Assembly (NCBI GenBank): GCA_024695145.1
Contig: JAILIS010000016.1
Span: 1-49,977 of the forward strand
Length of the DNA: 49,977 nucleotides
From: Lachnospiraceae bacterium
Lineage (GTDB): Bacteria; Bacillota; Clostridia; Lachnospirales; Lachnospiraceae
Direction of reading: 5' to 3'
Shown: piece after piece, positions 35,475-44,420 of the stretch
How positions within the stretch are numbered: position 1 is the first letter of the stretch
Layout: each line of letters begins with the position of its first letter
Made by a program: the position numbers and the translations under genes
Notes under the pieces: generated by a model
The model's database searches: none
What the model was told of the DNA's origin: nothing
What the model saw: only the letters and a program-made list of their open reading frames with translations

Positions 35475-36491
35475 TCAATAACGTCCGAAGGTACAGTTCG
35501 GATAATGACATTCACTGCACATCCGGCACAGGCCTCCTTCTCCCAGCCTGACAAGATCCCTTTTGGTAAACTTTTGTCCTGTATATATCTGCGGCAGCAG
35601 AACATCAAAAACCGTGGTCGGAAGATGTATCGCCGCTCCCGGCACGCCGAGAACCGGTATATCGCCAATATATGCGACAAGGGTCATATTCCCTGGCTGT
35701 GAAGGTACTCCGTAGCTTACGATATCAGCTCCGAGCCTCTTAATGGCTCCGGGCGTCAGATCATCCGGATCCACGGACATTCCGCCGGAGAATACGAGAA
35801 GATCCGCCCCCCGGTCCATCAGTTCTCTTGCAGCCGCAATGATCATATCCGTATCATCATCACATATCTTTGCTTCCAGGACCTTGCCCGGAAAATAAGA
35901 AAGCTTTTGCCGGGCAACATTTTCAAACCTGTCCTTGATCCTCCCGCTGTATATCTCAGACCCGGTAATGATGATCCCGGCTGTTTTTTCCAGGTATGGC
36001 AGAAGCTTTATAAGCAATGTTTCACTGCAGAGTTTTTCCGCTTCCGCGATCTGTATCTCCTTCGTAAAGAGCGGTACTATCCGCATCGACGCAAGTCTGT
36101 CACCTTCCTCGATACGACTGTGATCTGGCATTGCAGCAATAGTTATATCTCCTATCAGGTTGATCCTTTCAAGAAGACCGGTGTCAACCCTCAGCATCCC
36201 ACGTGTGTCACTTATCAAAAGCACCTTTCCTTCGGAAGGTCCCTCATAGTGCGCCCCGGATACGGGAACAGCGGCGGCAAGCCGTATGGCACAATCCTCC
36301 TCATGCACAAGATCCGGACCGATCTCTCCCACGTAAACATGTCTTTTTCCTATATCGAGCAGTTTCTCAATATCCTCATCGGCGATCACATGCCCCCTTT
36401 TAAAAAGAGGTCCCTTAAATCCGGGAGTCATTGCAGTGATATCATGACAAAGGCTTAAGCCGACCGCTTCCTCTACTCTGACTTTTTCCAT
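35475..36491 (-). CDS. Molybdopterin-binding (MoeA/MogA-like) protein with Cys-rich tail
   Basis: 338 residues from the ATG at 36491 after GAGGGGA (the frame also opens at a TTG at 36497). The N-terminal half has the form of the short MoeA-like proteins of anaerobes (EAVGLSLCHDITAM); the C-terminal half is a MoCF/MogA fold (IITGSEIYSGRIKDRF, DLLVFSGGMSVDPDDLTP, GVPGAAIHLPTTVFDVLLP). The final residues hold four cysteines, CRMCSECHYPNC, a likely metal or Fe-S site. It probably helps molybdenum insertion or trafficking of the finished cofactor. Flanked by moeA and the MobB-MoaC gene. Confidence 0.85.
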   Translation of the reverse strand: MEKVRVEEAVGLSLCHDITAMTPGFKGPLFKRGHVIADEDIEKLLDIGKRHVYVGEIGPDLVHEEDCAIRLAAAVPVSGAHYEGPSEGKVLLISDTRGMLRVDTGLLERINLIGDITIAAMPDHSRIEEGDRLASMRIVPLFTKEIQIAEAEKLCSETLLIKLLPYLEKTAGIIITGSEIYSGRIKDRFENVARQKLSYFPGKVLEAKICDDDTDMIIAAARELMDRGADLLVFSGGMSVDPDDLTPGAIKRLGADIVSYGVPSQPGNMTLVAYIGDIPVLGVPGAAIHLPTTVFDVLLPQIYTGQKFTKRDLVRLGEGGLCRMCSECHYPNCTFGRY

Positions 36492-36503
36492 GATCAAATC
36501 CCC

Positions 36504-37715
36504 TCAAACGAAAAATCCGCTGACTATCGTTCCTTTCTTTACCGGTGCACTCATTCCGGTAAGGATACCATATGCATCGCACCCGACTGCGCTGCTTATG
36601 ACGATGTTTCCCTGTGCACCCGGAACATCGAGACATAACTCTCCGTCGCAGAATCTGCTGTGTCCTCTTGCAAAGCGTTCGGCTCCTCCACCGGCTTTTT
36701 GAACATCTTCCGCCAGTTTGAAATGTGCGATACTGTGATCAAATGATCTGTGTCCCATTATTTTTCTGAGTGCCGGGTAACAGACACACTGCAGATTGGT
36801 AAGAGCTGATGCTGGGTTTCCGGACAGACCGAGCATGAGCCTGCCATCCTTTACGCCGTAAGCACACGCCATTCCGGGTTTCATGGCAACTCCTCTTACA
36901 ATTATATCATAGCCGCTCTTTTCCATCGCATCCGGAACAAGATCATAATCCCCCACCGACACACCGCCTGTGGATATGATCACATCGCAGGACTGTTCCC
37001 CTTTTTTGATAAGATCACATATACTGTCGATCTCATCTTTCGCATGTCCGAGATACACCGCTTTCATACCGATATGTTCAAGTGCAGCCGCAATGGAATA
37101 GCGGTTTGAATTTCTTATCTTACCGAAAGGAAGATCACCTTCCTCTTCGGTTATCTCATCACCGGTGGTGATGATACCCGCAACAGGTATTTTGTACACC
37201 GTGACCGAGCGCTGTCCGAGTGAGGCAAGTACTCCGGCCATGCCGGCGTCTACCGGAAATCCCGAATTTGCGACCGGTGCTGATCTTTTGATATCTTCTC
37301 CTGCTCTAACTATGTTTTGACCCGGACGAAAACTCTGTCTGAGAGTGACATATTCATCGGTAAAATCAGTATCTTCATATTTACAGACAGCATCAGCACC
37401 TTCAGGAACAGGAGCTCCCGTCATAAGGCGGATGGCTGTACCGCTCGTCACTTTCCGGGCCGGTGCCTGACCTGCCCTGATGTTTTCGATGACCTTCAGA
37501 GTCACCGGATATTTCTCTGTTGCATCTTTTGTATCCTCTGCCCTGAAAGCATAGCCGTCATAAGGGGATCTCTCAAAAGAAGGCACATCCTCTTTTGCGG
37601 TAATATCTGTCGCAAGTATTCTTCCGAAGGATTCTTTAAGATCAACCTCTTCCGTCCCTGCGGTACACGCCCTATCAGCAAGAAGTTCCAATGCTTCCCT
37701 GTATTTAACACTCAT
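36504..37715 (-). CDS. moeA: Molybdopterin molybdenumtransferase MoeA
   Basis: 403 residues. Blocks FERSPYDGYAFRAEDT, GQAPARKV, MTGAPVPEGADAVCKYE, ITTGDEITEEEG, IISTGGVSVGDYDLVPDAM and LSGNPASALTNLQ are all typical. MoeA inserts molybdate into adenylylated molybdopterin. Its ATG overlaps modB by 4 bases, which couples cofactor loading to molybdate import. Confidence 0.96.
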   Translation of the reverse strand: MSVKYREALELLADRACTAGTEEVDLKESFGRILATDITAKEDVPSFERSPYDGYAFRAEDTKDATEKYPVTLKVIENIRAGQAPARKVTSGTAIRLMTGAPVPEGADAVCKYEDTDFTDEYVTLRQSFRPGQNIVRAGEDIKRSAPVANSGFPVDAGMAGVLASLGQRSVTVYKIPVAGIITTGDEITEEEGDLPFGKIRNSNRYSIAAALEHIGMKAVYLGHAKDEIDSICDLIKKGEQSCDVIISTGGVSVGDYDLVPDAMEKSGYDIIVRGVAMKPGMACAYGVKDGRLMLGLSGNPASALTNLQCVCYPALRKIMGHRSFDHSIAHFKLAEDVQKAGGGAERFARGHSRFCDGELCLDVPGAQGNIVISSAVGCDAYGILTGMSAPVKKGTIVSGFFV

Positions 37716-38395
37716 GATCCGTGCTCCTTTTTCCCGTTCCCTTTGTTCTTTCCTTCAACTACATTGATCACCAGAAGAACAACTGCAGATATCGCGATGT
37801 TGATCAGTACCCATTTTACTGCAAGAACATCCCGGTCGGTACGCCACATCTGATATACCGTTGTTGATATGGTCGCAGTCCTCTTAGGTGTATATCCGGA
37901 TATCATCATTGTTGCCCCGTATTCACCAAGTGCTCTCGCAAAAGAAAGAACCACTCCCGCTATGATCCCGGTCCTGCAACACGGAAGAATGATCCGGAAA
38001 AATATATAAAGCCTGCCAAGCCCCAGTGTCTGACCCGCCTGCTCGTATGTTCTGTCAAATGCTTCAAATGCACCGCGAGACGTCCTGTACATAAGAGGAA
38101 AGATTACAACGGAAGTGGCAAAGACTGCCGACCACCAGTTCATCGTAAGTTTTAACCCAAACACGTTTAAAAACCATGCCCCTATCGGTCTCTTCGGTCC
38201 TAAGATAAGCAACAGAAGATATCCGACAACAGTGGGCGGAAGTACAAGCGGTAATGTGAACAGGCTGTCAAGTATGCCTTTTATGACACGAGGAAGACGT
38301 ATGACCGCATAAGCTGCCGCAATACCCAGAATGAGAACTGCGGCAGTGCTTATCAGGGCTATCCTCAGAGAATTATAAAGAGGAAAAAGATCCAT
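37712..38395 (-). CDS. modB: Molybdate ABC transporter permease
   Basis: 227 residues, five to six helices. The ABC coupling loop reads EAFDRTYEQAGQTLGLGRLY, and LPLVLPPTVVGYLLL near residue 50 is characteristic of ModB. It lies 12 bases after modA and overlaps moeA by 4. Confidence 0.95.
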   Translation of the reverse strand: MDLFPLYNSLRIALISTAAVLILGIAAAYAVIRLPRVIKGILDSLFTLPLVLPPTVVGYLLLLILGPKRPIGAWFLNVFGLKLTMNWWSAVFATSVVIFPLMYRTSRGAFEAFDRTYEQAGQTLGLGRLYIFFRIILPCCRTGIIAGVVLSFARALGEYGATMMISGYTPKRTATISTTVYQMWRTDRDVLAVKWVLINIAISAVVLLVINVVEGKNKGNGKKEHGS

Positions 38396-38407
38396 ATATT
38401 CTGTTCC

Positions 38408-39226
38408 TTACTTCAGGCACGTAAATCCTACACTTTCAAAAACAGCGCAGCTGCTGTCCGAGGAAAGTTCGTCAAGAAACAGCCCGGCCTCTTTAGGGCA
38501 TTTCGTCTGTTTCAGAACTGCCGCGGGATATGTAACACGACCGCACATCTCCTCCGTTGCGGTATCTACCGCGTCAAGCCCGGCAGAATACGCATCGGTG
38601 GAGTATACTATACCACAGTCAACCGCCGCTTCCGAGACCTGAGTGGTGACTTCCTTGACGTTACTTCCGTAAGTCAGCAATCCCTCATCCGCAAGCGTGT
38701 TCTCATCCAGTCCGTAATATTCAAATATCTTCTGTGTATACTGTCCCACCGGAACATCCTCATTCCCCATAGCCAGTAATACATCTTTGTCTTTAAGACG
38801 CTGCACAAGATCATCAAATGATGTGATCCCTTTCGGATTGCCTTCCGGTACGGCAAGGACCACTTTGTTCTCAAGAATATCACGCCGTGTTGCCGTATCC
38901 GTAAGATCGGCCAGCTGGTCCATCTGCTTCTGAGCGGCAGATATAAAGATGTCACATTCGGCGCCTTCTTCTATCTGTGTCTTAAGCGTACCCGAGGAAT
39001 CAAAATTGAAGATGATCTTTGTACCCGGATTTTCCCGTTCATATTCTTTCCCAATCTGTTCGAGAGTCTCCGTAAGCGATGCCGCGGCAAAAACCGTAAG
39101 AACACTCTTTTCATCGGATTCCGGGGTGCTGACCTCTTTCGGTTTTACGCTGACCGTCATATTGCATCCGGCAAGTAAACTCATGATGATCAGTGCTGCC
39201 GACGCTATGGCTGTTTTTTTTCTCAT
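38408..39226 (-). CDS. modA: Molybdate-binding lipoprotein
   Basis: 272 residues. Lipobox LLAGC with Cys21, then a type 2 binding fold: VFAAASLTETLEQIG, FNFDSSGTLKTQIEEGAECDIF, IVYSTDAYSA. These Ser and Tyr-bearing loops match the ModA oxyanion site. Its start overlaps the stop of the ABC exporter by 4 bases, so that gene, not modC, is its immediate upstream partner. Confidence 0.95.
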   Translation of the reverse strand: MRKKTAIASAALIIMSLLAGCNMTVSVKPKEVSTPESDEKSVLTVFAAASLTETLEQIGKEYERENPGTKIIFNFDSSGTLKTQIEEGAECDIFISAAQKQMDQLADLTDTATRRDILENKVVLAVPEGNPKGITSFDDLVQRLKDKDVLLAMGNEDVPVGQYTQKIFEYYGLDENTLADEGLLTYGSNVKEVTTQVSEAAVDCGIVYSTDAYSAGLDAVDTATEEMCGRVTYPAAVLKQTKCPKEAGLFLDELSSDSSCAVFESVGFTCLK

Positions 39227-41340
39227 GATATCAGTTCTCCTTTTTCTCCCGCTTCCTGATTGTACAAAAGTCTGTACTGCTCACATGTTTTAAGAAGCTC
39301 CTCGTGCGTTCCCTCTGCCAGAATCTTTCCGTTCGACATATACAGTATCCTGTCCGCATGTAACACGGTCGACAGGCGGTGTGCTATCAGTATGACAGTC
39401 CTGTCCTTTCTGATCGCATCGATAGCTTTCTGGATCTTTGCCTGTGTAACGTTATCAAGAGCCGATGTGGCTTCATCAAAAAGAATGACCCGGTAATCCT
39501 TAAGCATACTTCTGGCAATGGCAAGCCGCTGCCTCTGTCCTCCGGACAGATTGACTCCGCCCTCACCGATCACGGTTTCATACCCGTCCGGCATCTTTTC
39601 GATGTCGTCATCAATACATGCAAGATTACAGACATACTTCATCTCTTCATCGGTCATGTTCTCCTTGGACAGACGAAGATTGTCCTTTACGGACATGTTG
39701 AAGATATACGGAACCTGATTGACAACAGTCATCGATCCGCGCAGTGATTCTTTTGTCAGTTCCATAATGTCTTCTCCGTCGAGAAGTATCCTTCCCTTCT
39801 GAGGATCATATAAGCGTCCCAAAAGGTTCAGTATGGTTGTCTTTCCGCATCCGCTCTTTCCGACAAAAGCCACCATCTCACCTGGATGGATCGTAAAACT
39901 CAGACCGTCGAGAACTTTCAGCCCATGGCGGTACAGATCCCTTTCGTTATATCCGAAAGTCACATTCTCAAACCGTATCTCACCGTGTACAGTCGCAAGC
40001 TGCGTGTTCCCGAAATGTTCTTTGGGAAACTCCGGACTGTTCATCACAGCGCATATTCTTTCAACCGAGAGATTAAAATCCTTCACATATTCCATAAACT
40101 CTCCGGCAAGAGTTACTGCCCGTGCATCAAGGCTTGTGAAATAGTTGTATAAAACTACCGCCGTCGGAAGGACTATCCACCCGTGGCCCACAAACAGTGC
40201 CATAAGCGCTATAAAGCTAAATGTGCCGAGTTCCGAGAACTCCCATCTGATCAGCTTCATCCTCCATGAATTACTCTGCATAATGAGTCGTTTTTCATTT
40301 GCGTTAAAAACTCGTTCCGATGCTTCCCTGCCAAACGATTCTTCACTGCTGAGCTGCTTAACGTCTCTTGCCCCGCGGACCATCTCTCCGATAAATCCCG
40401 AAAACTTCTCATTGGCATTTCTGAACACCCGGTCATCCTTATACAGCCTGCGGGTCCTGTATATCTCCAACACGGATTCAATTGCCAGAAGAGACAGTGC
40501 CAAAAGGAATATCCAGATATTTAAATACAGCATGGCAAGAAGTATACCGATATAATTGATGGCCTGTGCGGTCATGTCGGCTATTCTGCTGAATCCGACA
40601 GCCATACGGGTCGTATCTCCCGTAAGACGCTGAATAAACAGCCCGCTGCCTTTTTCCTCCATGCATTGATTCCTGATCTTTAAAGCTTCCATCACAAGAT
40701 CGCCCTCGAGAGCTGAGAGCATACTGCAGTATATCCTGTTATATCCTCTGTTACTCAGAACAAGGAGCAGGTTTTTTAATATCTTGACAATAAACAGGAT
40801 TGCGGCAACGATCACCGTTAAGATCACCTGATCATTCATCAGTCTCATTATGATCCTGGCAGACAGGATCGGTGCGATAACACCGAACGCAACACTTATA
40901 AGCTGGATAAACAGAGACAGGAACAGTGTTTTTTTGTATTTTCTCAGGTACTTCCATGCAAAAGCATAATTTCTGTATGTTGAATTGTAGAGATTAAATC
41001 TGAAAGTGATCGTATTGGTGTTATCACGGTATTCCCAGACCGGTTTTTCTTCCATTCTTTCAATAAAATGTCCGAGAAAAGGGCTTTCCATCCCGAAAGG
41101 ATCTGCCGCCTTCCCGTCAACCGTAAGGATAATATCGAGATTTCCCTTTCTCTTCCGTGTCTTTACCTTAAAGGGTACCCCTTCCTGCGACGCTTCCAAA
41201 TACAGTATCAGTATCTCTTCAAGCGAAAGCCGCAGCAACAGACTCTTATCCCTGGCCACACCGGCTTTCTCAAGTTCCGGTGACAATTGTGCAACAGCTT
41301 TTTCGATCTCTTTCCTACCAAGTTTTGTGCTAATCTTCAT
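39223..41340 (-). CDS. ABC exporter (fused permease-ATPase) inside the molybdate operon
   Basis: 705 residues. Residues 1-about 115 form an unusual N-terminal domain (LLLRLSLEEILILYLEA, then beta-rich NLDIILTVDGKAADPFG) that recalls a degenerate GHKL/RsbW-like ATPase. Residues about 125-420 are an exporter membrane domain with six helices; about 450-695 a complete ATPase with GKSGCGKTTI, LSGGQRQRLAIA, VILFDEATSALD and the His of LIAHRLSTV. This half-transporter would homodimerise and export a lipid, peptide or other compound. Overlaps with modC (11 bases) and modA (4 bases) show real operon membership. Nothing in it suggests molybdate; the substrate is unknown. Confidence 0.88.
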   Translation of the reverse strand: MKISTKLGRKEIEKAVAQLSPELEKAGVARDKSLLLRLSLEEILILYLEASQEGVPFKVKTRKRKGNLDIILTVDGKAADPFGMESPFLGHFIERMEEKPVWEYRDNTNTITFRFNLYNSTYRNYAFAWKYLRKYKKTLFLSLFIQLISVAFGVIAPILSARIIMRLMNDQVILTVIVAAILFIVKILKNLLLVLSNRGYNRIYCSMLSALEGDLVMEALKIRNQCMEEKGSGLFIQRLTGDTTRMAVGFSRIADMTAQAINYIGILLAMLYLNIWIFLLALSLLAIESVLEIYRTRRLYKDDRVFRNANEKFSGFIGEMVRGARDVKQLSSEESFGREASERVFNANEKRLIMQSNSWRMKLIRWEFSELGTFSFIALMALFVGHGWIVLPTAVVLYNYFTSLDARAVTLAGEFMEYVKDFNLSVERICAVMNSPEFPKEHFGNTQLATVHGEIRFENVTFGYNERDLYRHGLKVLDGLSFTIHPGEMVAFVGKSGCGKTTILNLLGRLYDPQKGRILLDGEDIMELTKESLRGSMTVVNQVPYIFNMSVKDNLRLSKENMTDEEMKYVCNLACIDDDIEKMPDGYETVIGEGGVNLSGGQRQRLAIARSMLKDYRVILFDEATSALDNVTQAKIQKAIDAIRKDRTVILIAHRLSTVLHADRILYMSNGKILAEGTHEELLKTCEQYRLLYNQEAGEKGELIS

Positions 41341-42397
41341 TTGGTTCCTCCGTACTCTGTCCCATCAGCAGAATCTTTTCCGGATCTATACTGATATATT
41401 GCGGCACGTTATCACACATATCATCATCATTCAGAGCTTTCGGTATCTTCCACCACAGCCCGTTTTCCGTAATGACATACCATTCAAACGGGAGTCTGCT
41501 GATCCTTGTGCTGCCGGTAGGGATGACATTTTCACCCCTGTTACCTGCACAAAAATCATGAGCTCTTATTCCCGCGTATTTAATATTTTCTTCGATCTTC
41601 CGTGCGGTCACAAGTTCCACCCCTTGCCAGTCAAGTGCACGGAACCTGTGATCGTCGATCCTCTCTATACGGCTGATATTTTTACATCCCGTAAGCTTCG
41701 CGGCTGCCGGTGTTTCAGGGTGAGAAAAAATCTCATCCGTGGGACCGTGTGCTATCACGCGCCCTCTGTCCATCAACAGAAGATAGTCGCACATCTGATA
41801 TATCTCATCCCGGTCATGACTCACCATGATCACCGTTTTATCAAATTTATCAAGGATACCGATCAGTTCAAGCCTTAAAGCTTCACGCATAAACGAATCC
41901 AGCGCCGAAAAAGGCTCATCTAAAAGTAAAAGCTGCGGATCACAAGCAAGCATCCTTGCGATGGCAGTCCTTTGCTGCTGCCCGCCGGACAGCTCCTGCG
42001 GCAGATGTGAGCGGATATCGAACAGGCCGAATGTATCAAGTATATTTTCAACAGGTGTCTTTGCATATCCCCCGGAGTCTTTTGCAGCACCATGCAATGC
42101 CGCCTTAATATTTTCCTCCACGGTCATATTCGGAAAGAGTGCATAATCCTGAAACAGATATCCGATCTTTCTCTTCCCCGGCCGTATATCCGTACCGCTT
42201 TTCGAGTCAAACAGGACTTTTTCATCCAAAGAGATATATCCTCTGTCGGGCTTTAAAAGCCCCGCCAGCGATTTTAAAGTCATTGTCTTGCCGCAGCCGG
42301 ATGCGCCGAGGATCCCTATCCTCTTACTGTCGCACTTTAATGAAACATCAAGTGAAAAATCCCTGTATTTCTTTCTTATCTCAAATTCGATCCCCAT
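41330..42397 (-). CDS. modC: Molybdate ABC transporter ATPase
   Basis: 355 residues. Walker A GASGCGKT near residue 30, Q-loop YLFQDYALFPNMTVEENI, signature LSGGQQQRTAIARML, Walker B LLLLDEPFSALD and the switch His in VSHDRDE. The C-terminal about 120 residues are a MOP/TOBE-like regulatory region. It powers ModB-mediated molybdate uptake. It lies 6 bases after the MOSC-MogA gene and overlaps the exporter by 11. Confidence 0.94.
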   Translation of the reverse strand: MGIEFEIRKKYRDFSLDVSLKCDSKRIGILGASGCGKTMTLKSLAGLLKPDRGYISLDEKVLFDSKSGTDIRPGKRKIGYLFQDYALFPNMTVEENIKAALHGAAKDSGGYAKTPVENILDTFGLFDIRSHLPQELSGGQQQRTAIARMLACDPQLLLLDEPFSALDSFMREALRLELIGILDKFDKTVIMVSHDRDEIYQMCDYLLLMDRGRVIAHGPTDEIFSHPETPAAAKLTGCKNISRIERIDDHRFRALDWQGVELVTARKIEENIKYAGIRAHDFCAGNRGENVIPTGSTRISRLPFEWYVITENGLWWKIPKALNDDDMCDNVPQYISIDPEKILLMGQSTEEPNED

Positions 42398-42403
42398 GAT
42401 ACA

Positions 42404-43378
42404 TCAAAATGCCGGCCCCCGGTCTGCGGCACATTCGGACACGCCGCCACGCAGCACTTTTATGCCATGCTCAAGAGCGTTCATTATAAACCCGAGACAT
42501 TCTTTTACCGCCTTCGGGCTTCCCGGAAGATTCACTATGACAGTCCGGCCGCGGATCACCGACACACCTCTTGAGAGCATTGCCCTGTCCGTTATCCCAC
42601 CTGATCTGTATCTCATATACTCGGCTATCCCGGGGGCATTTCTGTCTGCCACATCCATCGTCACTTCCGGAGTGATGTCGCGAAGAGAAAATCCGGTTCC
42701 GCCGCTTGTTATGATAAGATCTGCTTCACGTCCGTCGCTTAACCTGATCAGTTCCATCTTCAAACGCTTGGCATCATCCGGGAGCACAAGGGTTTCGATG
42801 ACCTCATATCCGTTTTCCTTTAAGATCTCTGATGCCGCAGGTCCGCTCAGATCCTCACGAGCGCCCTGTGATGCCTTGTCACTTAGAACGATCACGGCAG
42901 CCTGAAAGGGTCTGTTCACATCCGGATAGGTTACGGATACACCGTCTCCTTTTTTTATCGTACCTCCCGTGACAACTTCCGTAAAAATCCCCTGATGCGG
43001 CATGATGCATTCGCCCATTCTCTTGTATATCCGGCAGTGCGTATGACATTCCTTTCCTTTCTGGGTAACGCGCAGCTGTACACTCTGATCGCCGTCTCCG
43101 ATCGACAGGATCGTTCCTACGGGAAGATCGACACAGTCAATACCGTCTACCACAAGATTCTCTCCGAAGTCTCCGTTTTTGACACCCGCACCTTTTCTGT
43201 TAAATTCGTCAATACGTTTTCCAGACAAGATGCTTACCTGTCTGTGCCAGTTGCCCGCATGTGCATCTCCCCGTATTCCTTCTCCTGCCACAAACACGGC
43301 AGAATCCACCTCTTTTTTTTCTACGCCCCGTTCATCACTTGTACATATGGCTCTGATCTTTCCTTCTGCTTTTTCCAT
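42404..43378 (-). CDS. MOSC-MogA fusion protein
   Basis: 324 residues. Residues 1-about 150 are a MOSC domain (GIRGDAHAGNWHRQVS, GDFGENLVVDGID, KECHTHCRIYKRMGECIMPHQG with several Cys and His). Residues about 155-324 are a MogA/MoaB domain (AAVIVLSDKASQGAREDLSGPAA, ITSGGTGFSLRDITPE, VNLPGSPKAVKECL), which adenylylates molybdopterin before MoeA acts. MOSC domains handle sulfur or bind Moco. The fusion would bring adenylylation and cofactor sulfuration or carriage together. It follows moaA by 25 bases. Confidence 0.93.
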   Translation of the reverse strand: MEKAEGKIRAICTSDERGVEKKEVDSAVFVAGEGIRGDAHAGNWHRQVSILSGKRIDEFNRKGAGVKNGDFGENLVVDGIDCVDLPVGTILSIGDGDQSVQLRVTQKGKECHTHCRIYKRMGECIMPHQGIFTEVVTGGTIKKGDGVSVTYPDVNRPFQAAVIVLSDKASQGAREDLSGPAASEILKENGYEVIETLVLPDDAKRLKMELIRLSDGREADLIITSGGTGFSLRDITPEVTMDVADRNAPGIAEYMRYRSGGITDRAMLSRGVSVIRGRTVIVNLPGSPKAVKECLGFIMNALEHGIKVLRGGVSECAADRGPAF

Positions 43379-43403
43379 TTAATAAACCTCCATTTTATTG
43401 AAT

Positions 43404-44420
43404 TCATCCTCCGATCGCTGACATAGTCAGCTTTTCGGTTATTTTCTCCTCCTGTGAGAAAGAGTGCGAATCCGGCTTGGACAGTATGCTTTTTTCCAAT
43501 CCGTCAATTATCCTCTCTTCTCTCTGACTGCCGGATGATCCGTCTCTTAATACATGTTTCAGATCATATCCCGTATCATAACATAAACAGCTTTTCAGAT
43601 AACCTCTTGAAGTCAGCCTCAGCCGGTTACATTTATCACAGAATTTCCCGTGCACGGCGCTGATAAAACCGATCCTGCCGGTGTATCCCGGAATGCGGTA
43701 ATACACTGCGGGGCCGTTGCCGTGGTGAGAGTCCTTTTCCATTCCCGCAAAATGATCCTGTATCATCGGGATCATAAGATCATGCGGGATTCCCGGATAA
43801 TCCTTTCCGGCTCCTATGGGCATAAGTTCTATGAAACGCACATCCACAGGTTTTTTTTCGCAAAGCCCGATAAGATCCATGATATCTTTTGAAATGCCGG
43901 TATCTCCTTCCGGACCGGGAACTTTGAAATACCTGTCCCAGTTAACGGATACCGCATTGATCTTTACCGGGATCGCAAGATCGATCGCCGATTCCAGGCC
44001 TTTTTGAACCGCTTCAAGTTTGTCATATCCGGTAATACACCTGTATCTGTCACGATCAAGGGTGTCAAGGCTGATATTGATACTGTCTGTACCCGCCCCG
44101 GCCAGTTCCCGTATCATCTCCTCCAGAAGCAGTCCGTTGGTTGTCAGTGTAACCTGACTGATACCCGGAATATCCTTGATCATCCGGATGAGATGACATA
44201 CATTCCTCCTGACAAGAGGTTCACCGCCCGTTATCTTGATCCTTGATATCCCCAGTTTAACGGCACACTTTACAACATCGATGATCTCCTCAAACGTCAG
44301 GATCTCCTTCATCGGAACCGTTTCTATGTCTTCAGGCATGCAGTAAAGGCATCTTAAATTACACCTGTCCGTGACCGATATCCTTAAATAATCTATTTCT
44401 CTTCCGAATCTGTCTTTCAT
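43404..44420 (-). CDS. moaA: GTP 3',8-cyclase MoaA (radical SAM)
   Basis: 338 residues. The radical-SAM cluster motif is CNLRCLYC with the family's CxxxCxxC spacing (Cys at TDRCNLRCLYCMP). KITGGEPLVRR follows, and the second C-terminal cluster is FCDKCNRLRLTSRGYLKSCLC. MoaA starts molybdopterin synthesis from GTP with MoaC, present here as the MobB fusion. Its ATG overlaps the upstream glycosylase gene by 4 bases. Confidence 0.96.
   Translation of the reverse strand: MKDRFGREIDYLRISVTDRCNLRCLYCMPEDIETVPMKEILTFEEIIDVVKCAVKLGISRIKITGGEPLVRRNVCHLIRMIKDIPGISQVTLTTNGLLLEEMIRELAGAGTDSINISLDTLDRDRYRCITGYDKLEAVQKGLESAIDLAIPVKINAVSVNWDRYFKVPGPEGDTGISKDIMDLIGLCEKKPVDVRFIELMPIGAGKDYPGIPHDLMIPMIQDHFAGMEKDSHHGNGPAVYYRIPGYTGRIGFISAVHGKFCDKCNRLRLTSRGYLKSCLCYDTGYDLKHVLRDGSSGSQREERIIDGLEKSILSKPDSHSFSQEEKITEKLTMSAIGG

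Noticed and set aside
41006..41878. 290-codon plus-strand ORF
   Set aside because: Antisense to the ABC exporter and modC start region; no coding features.
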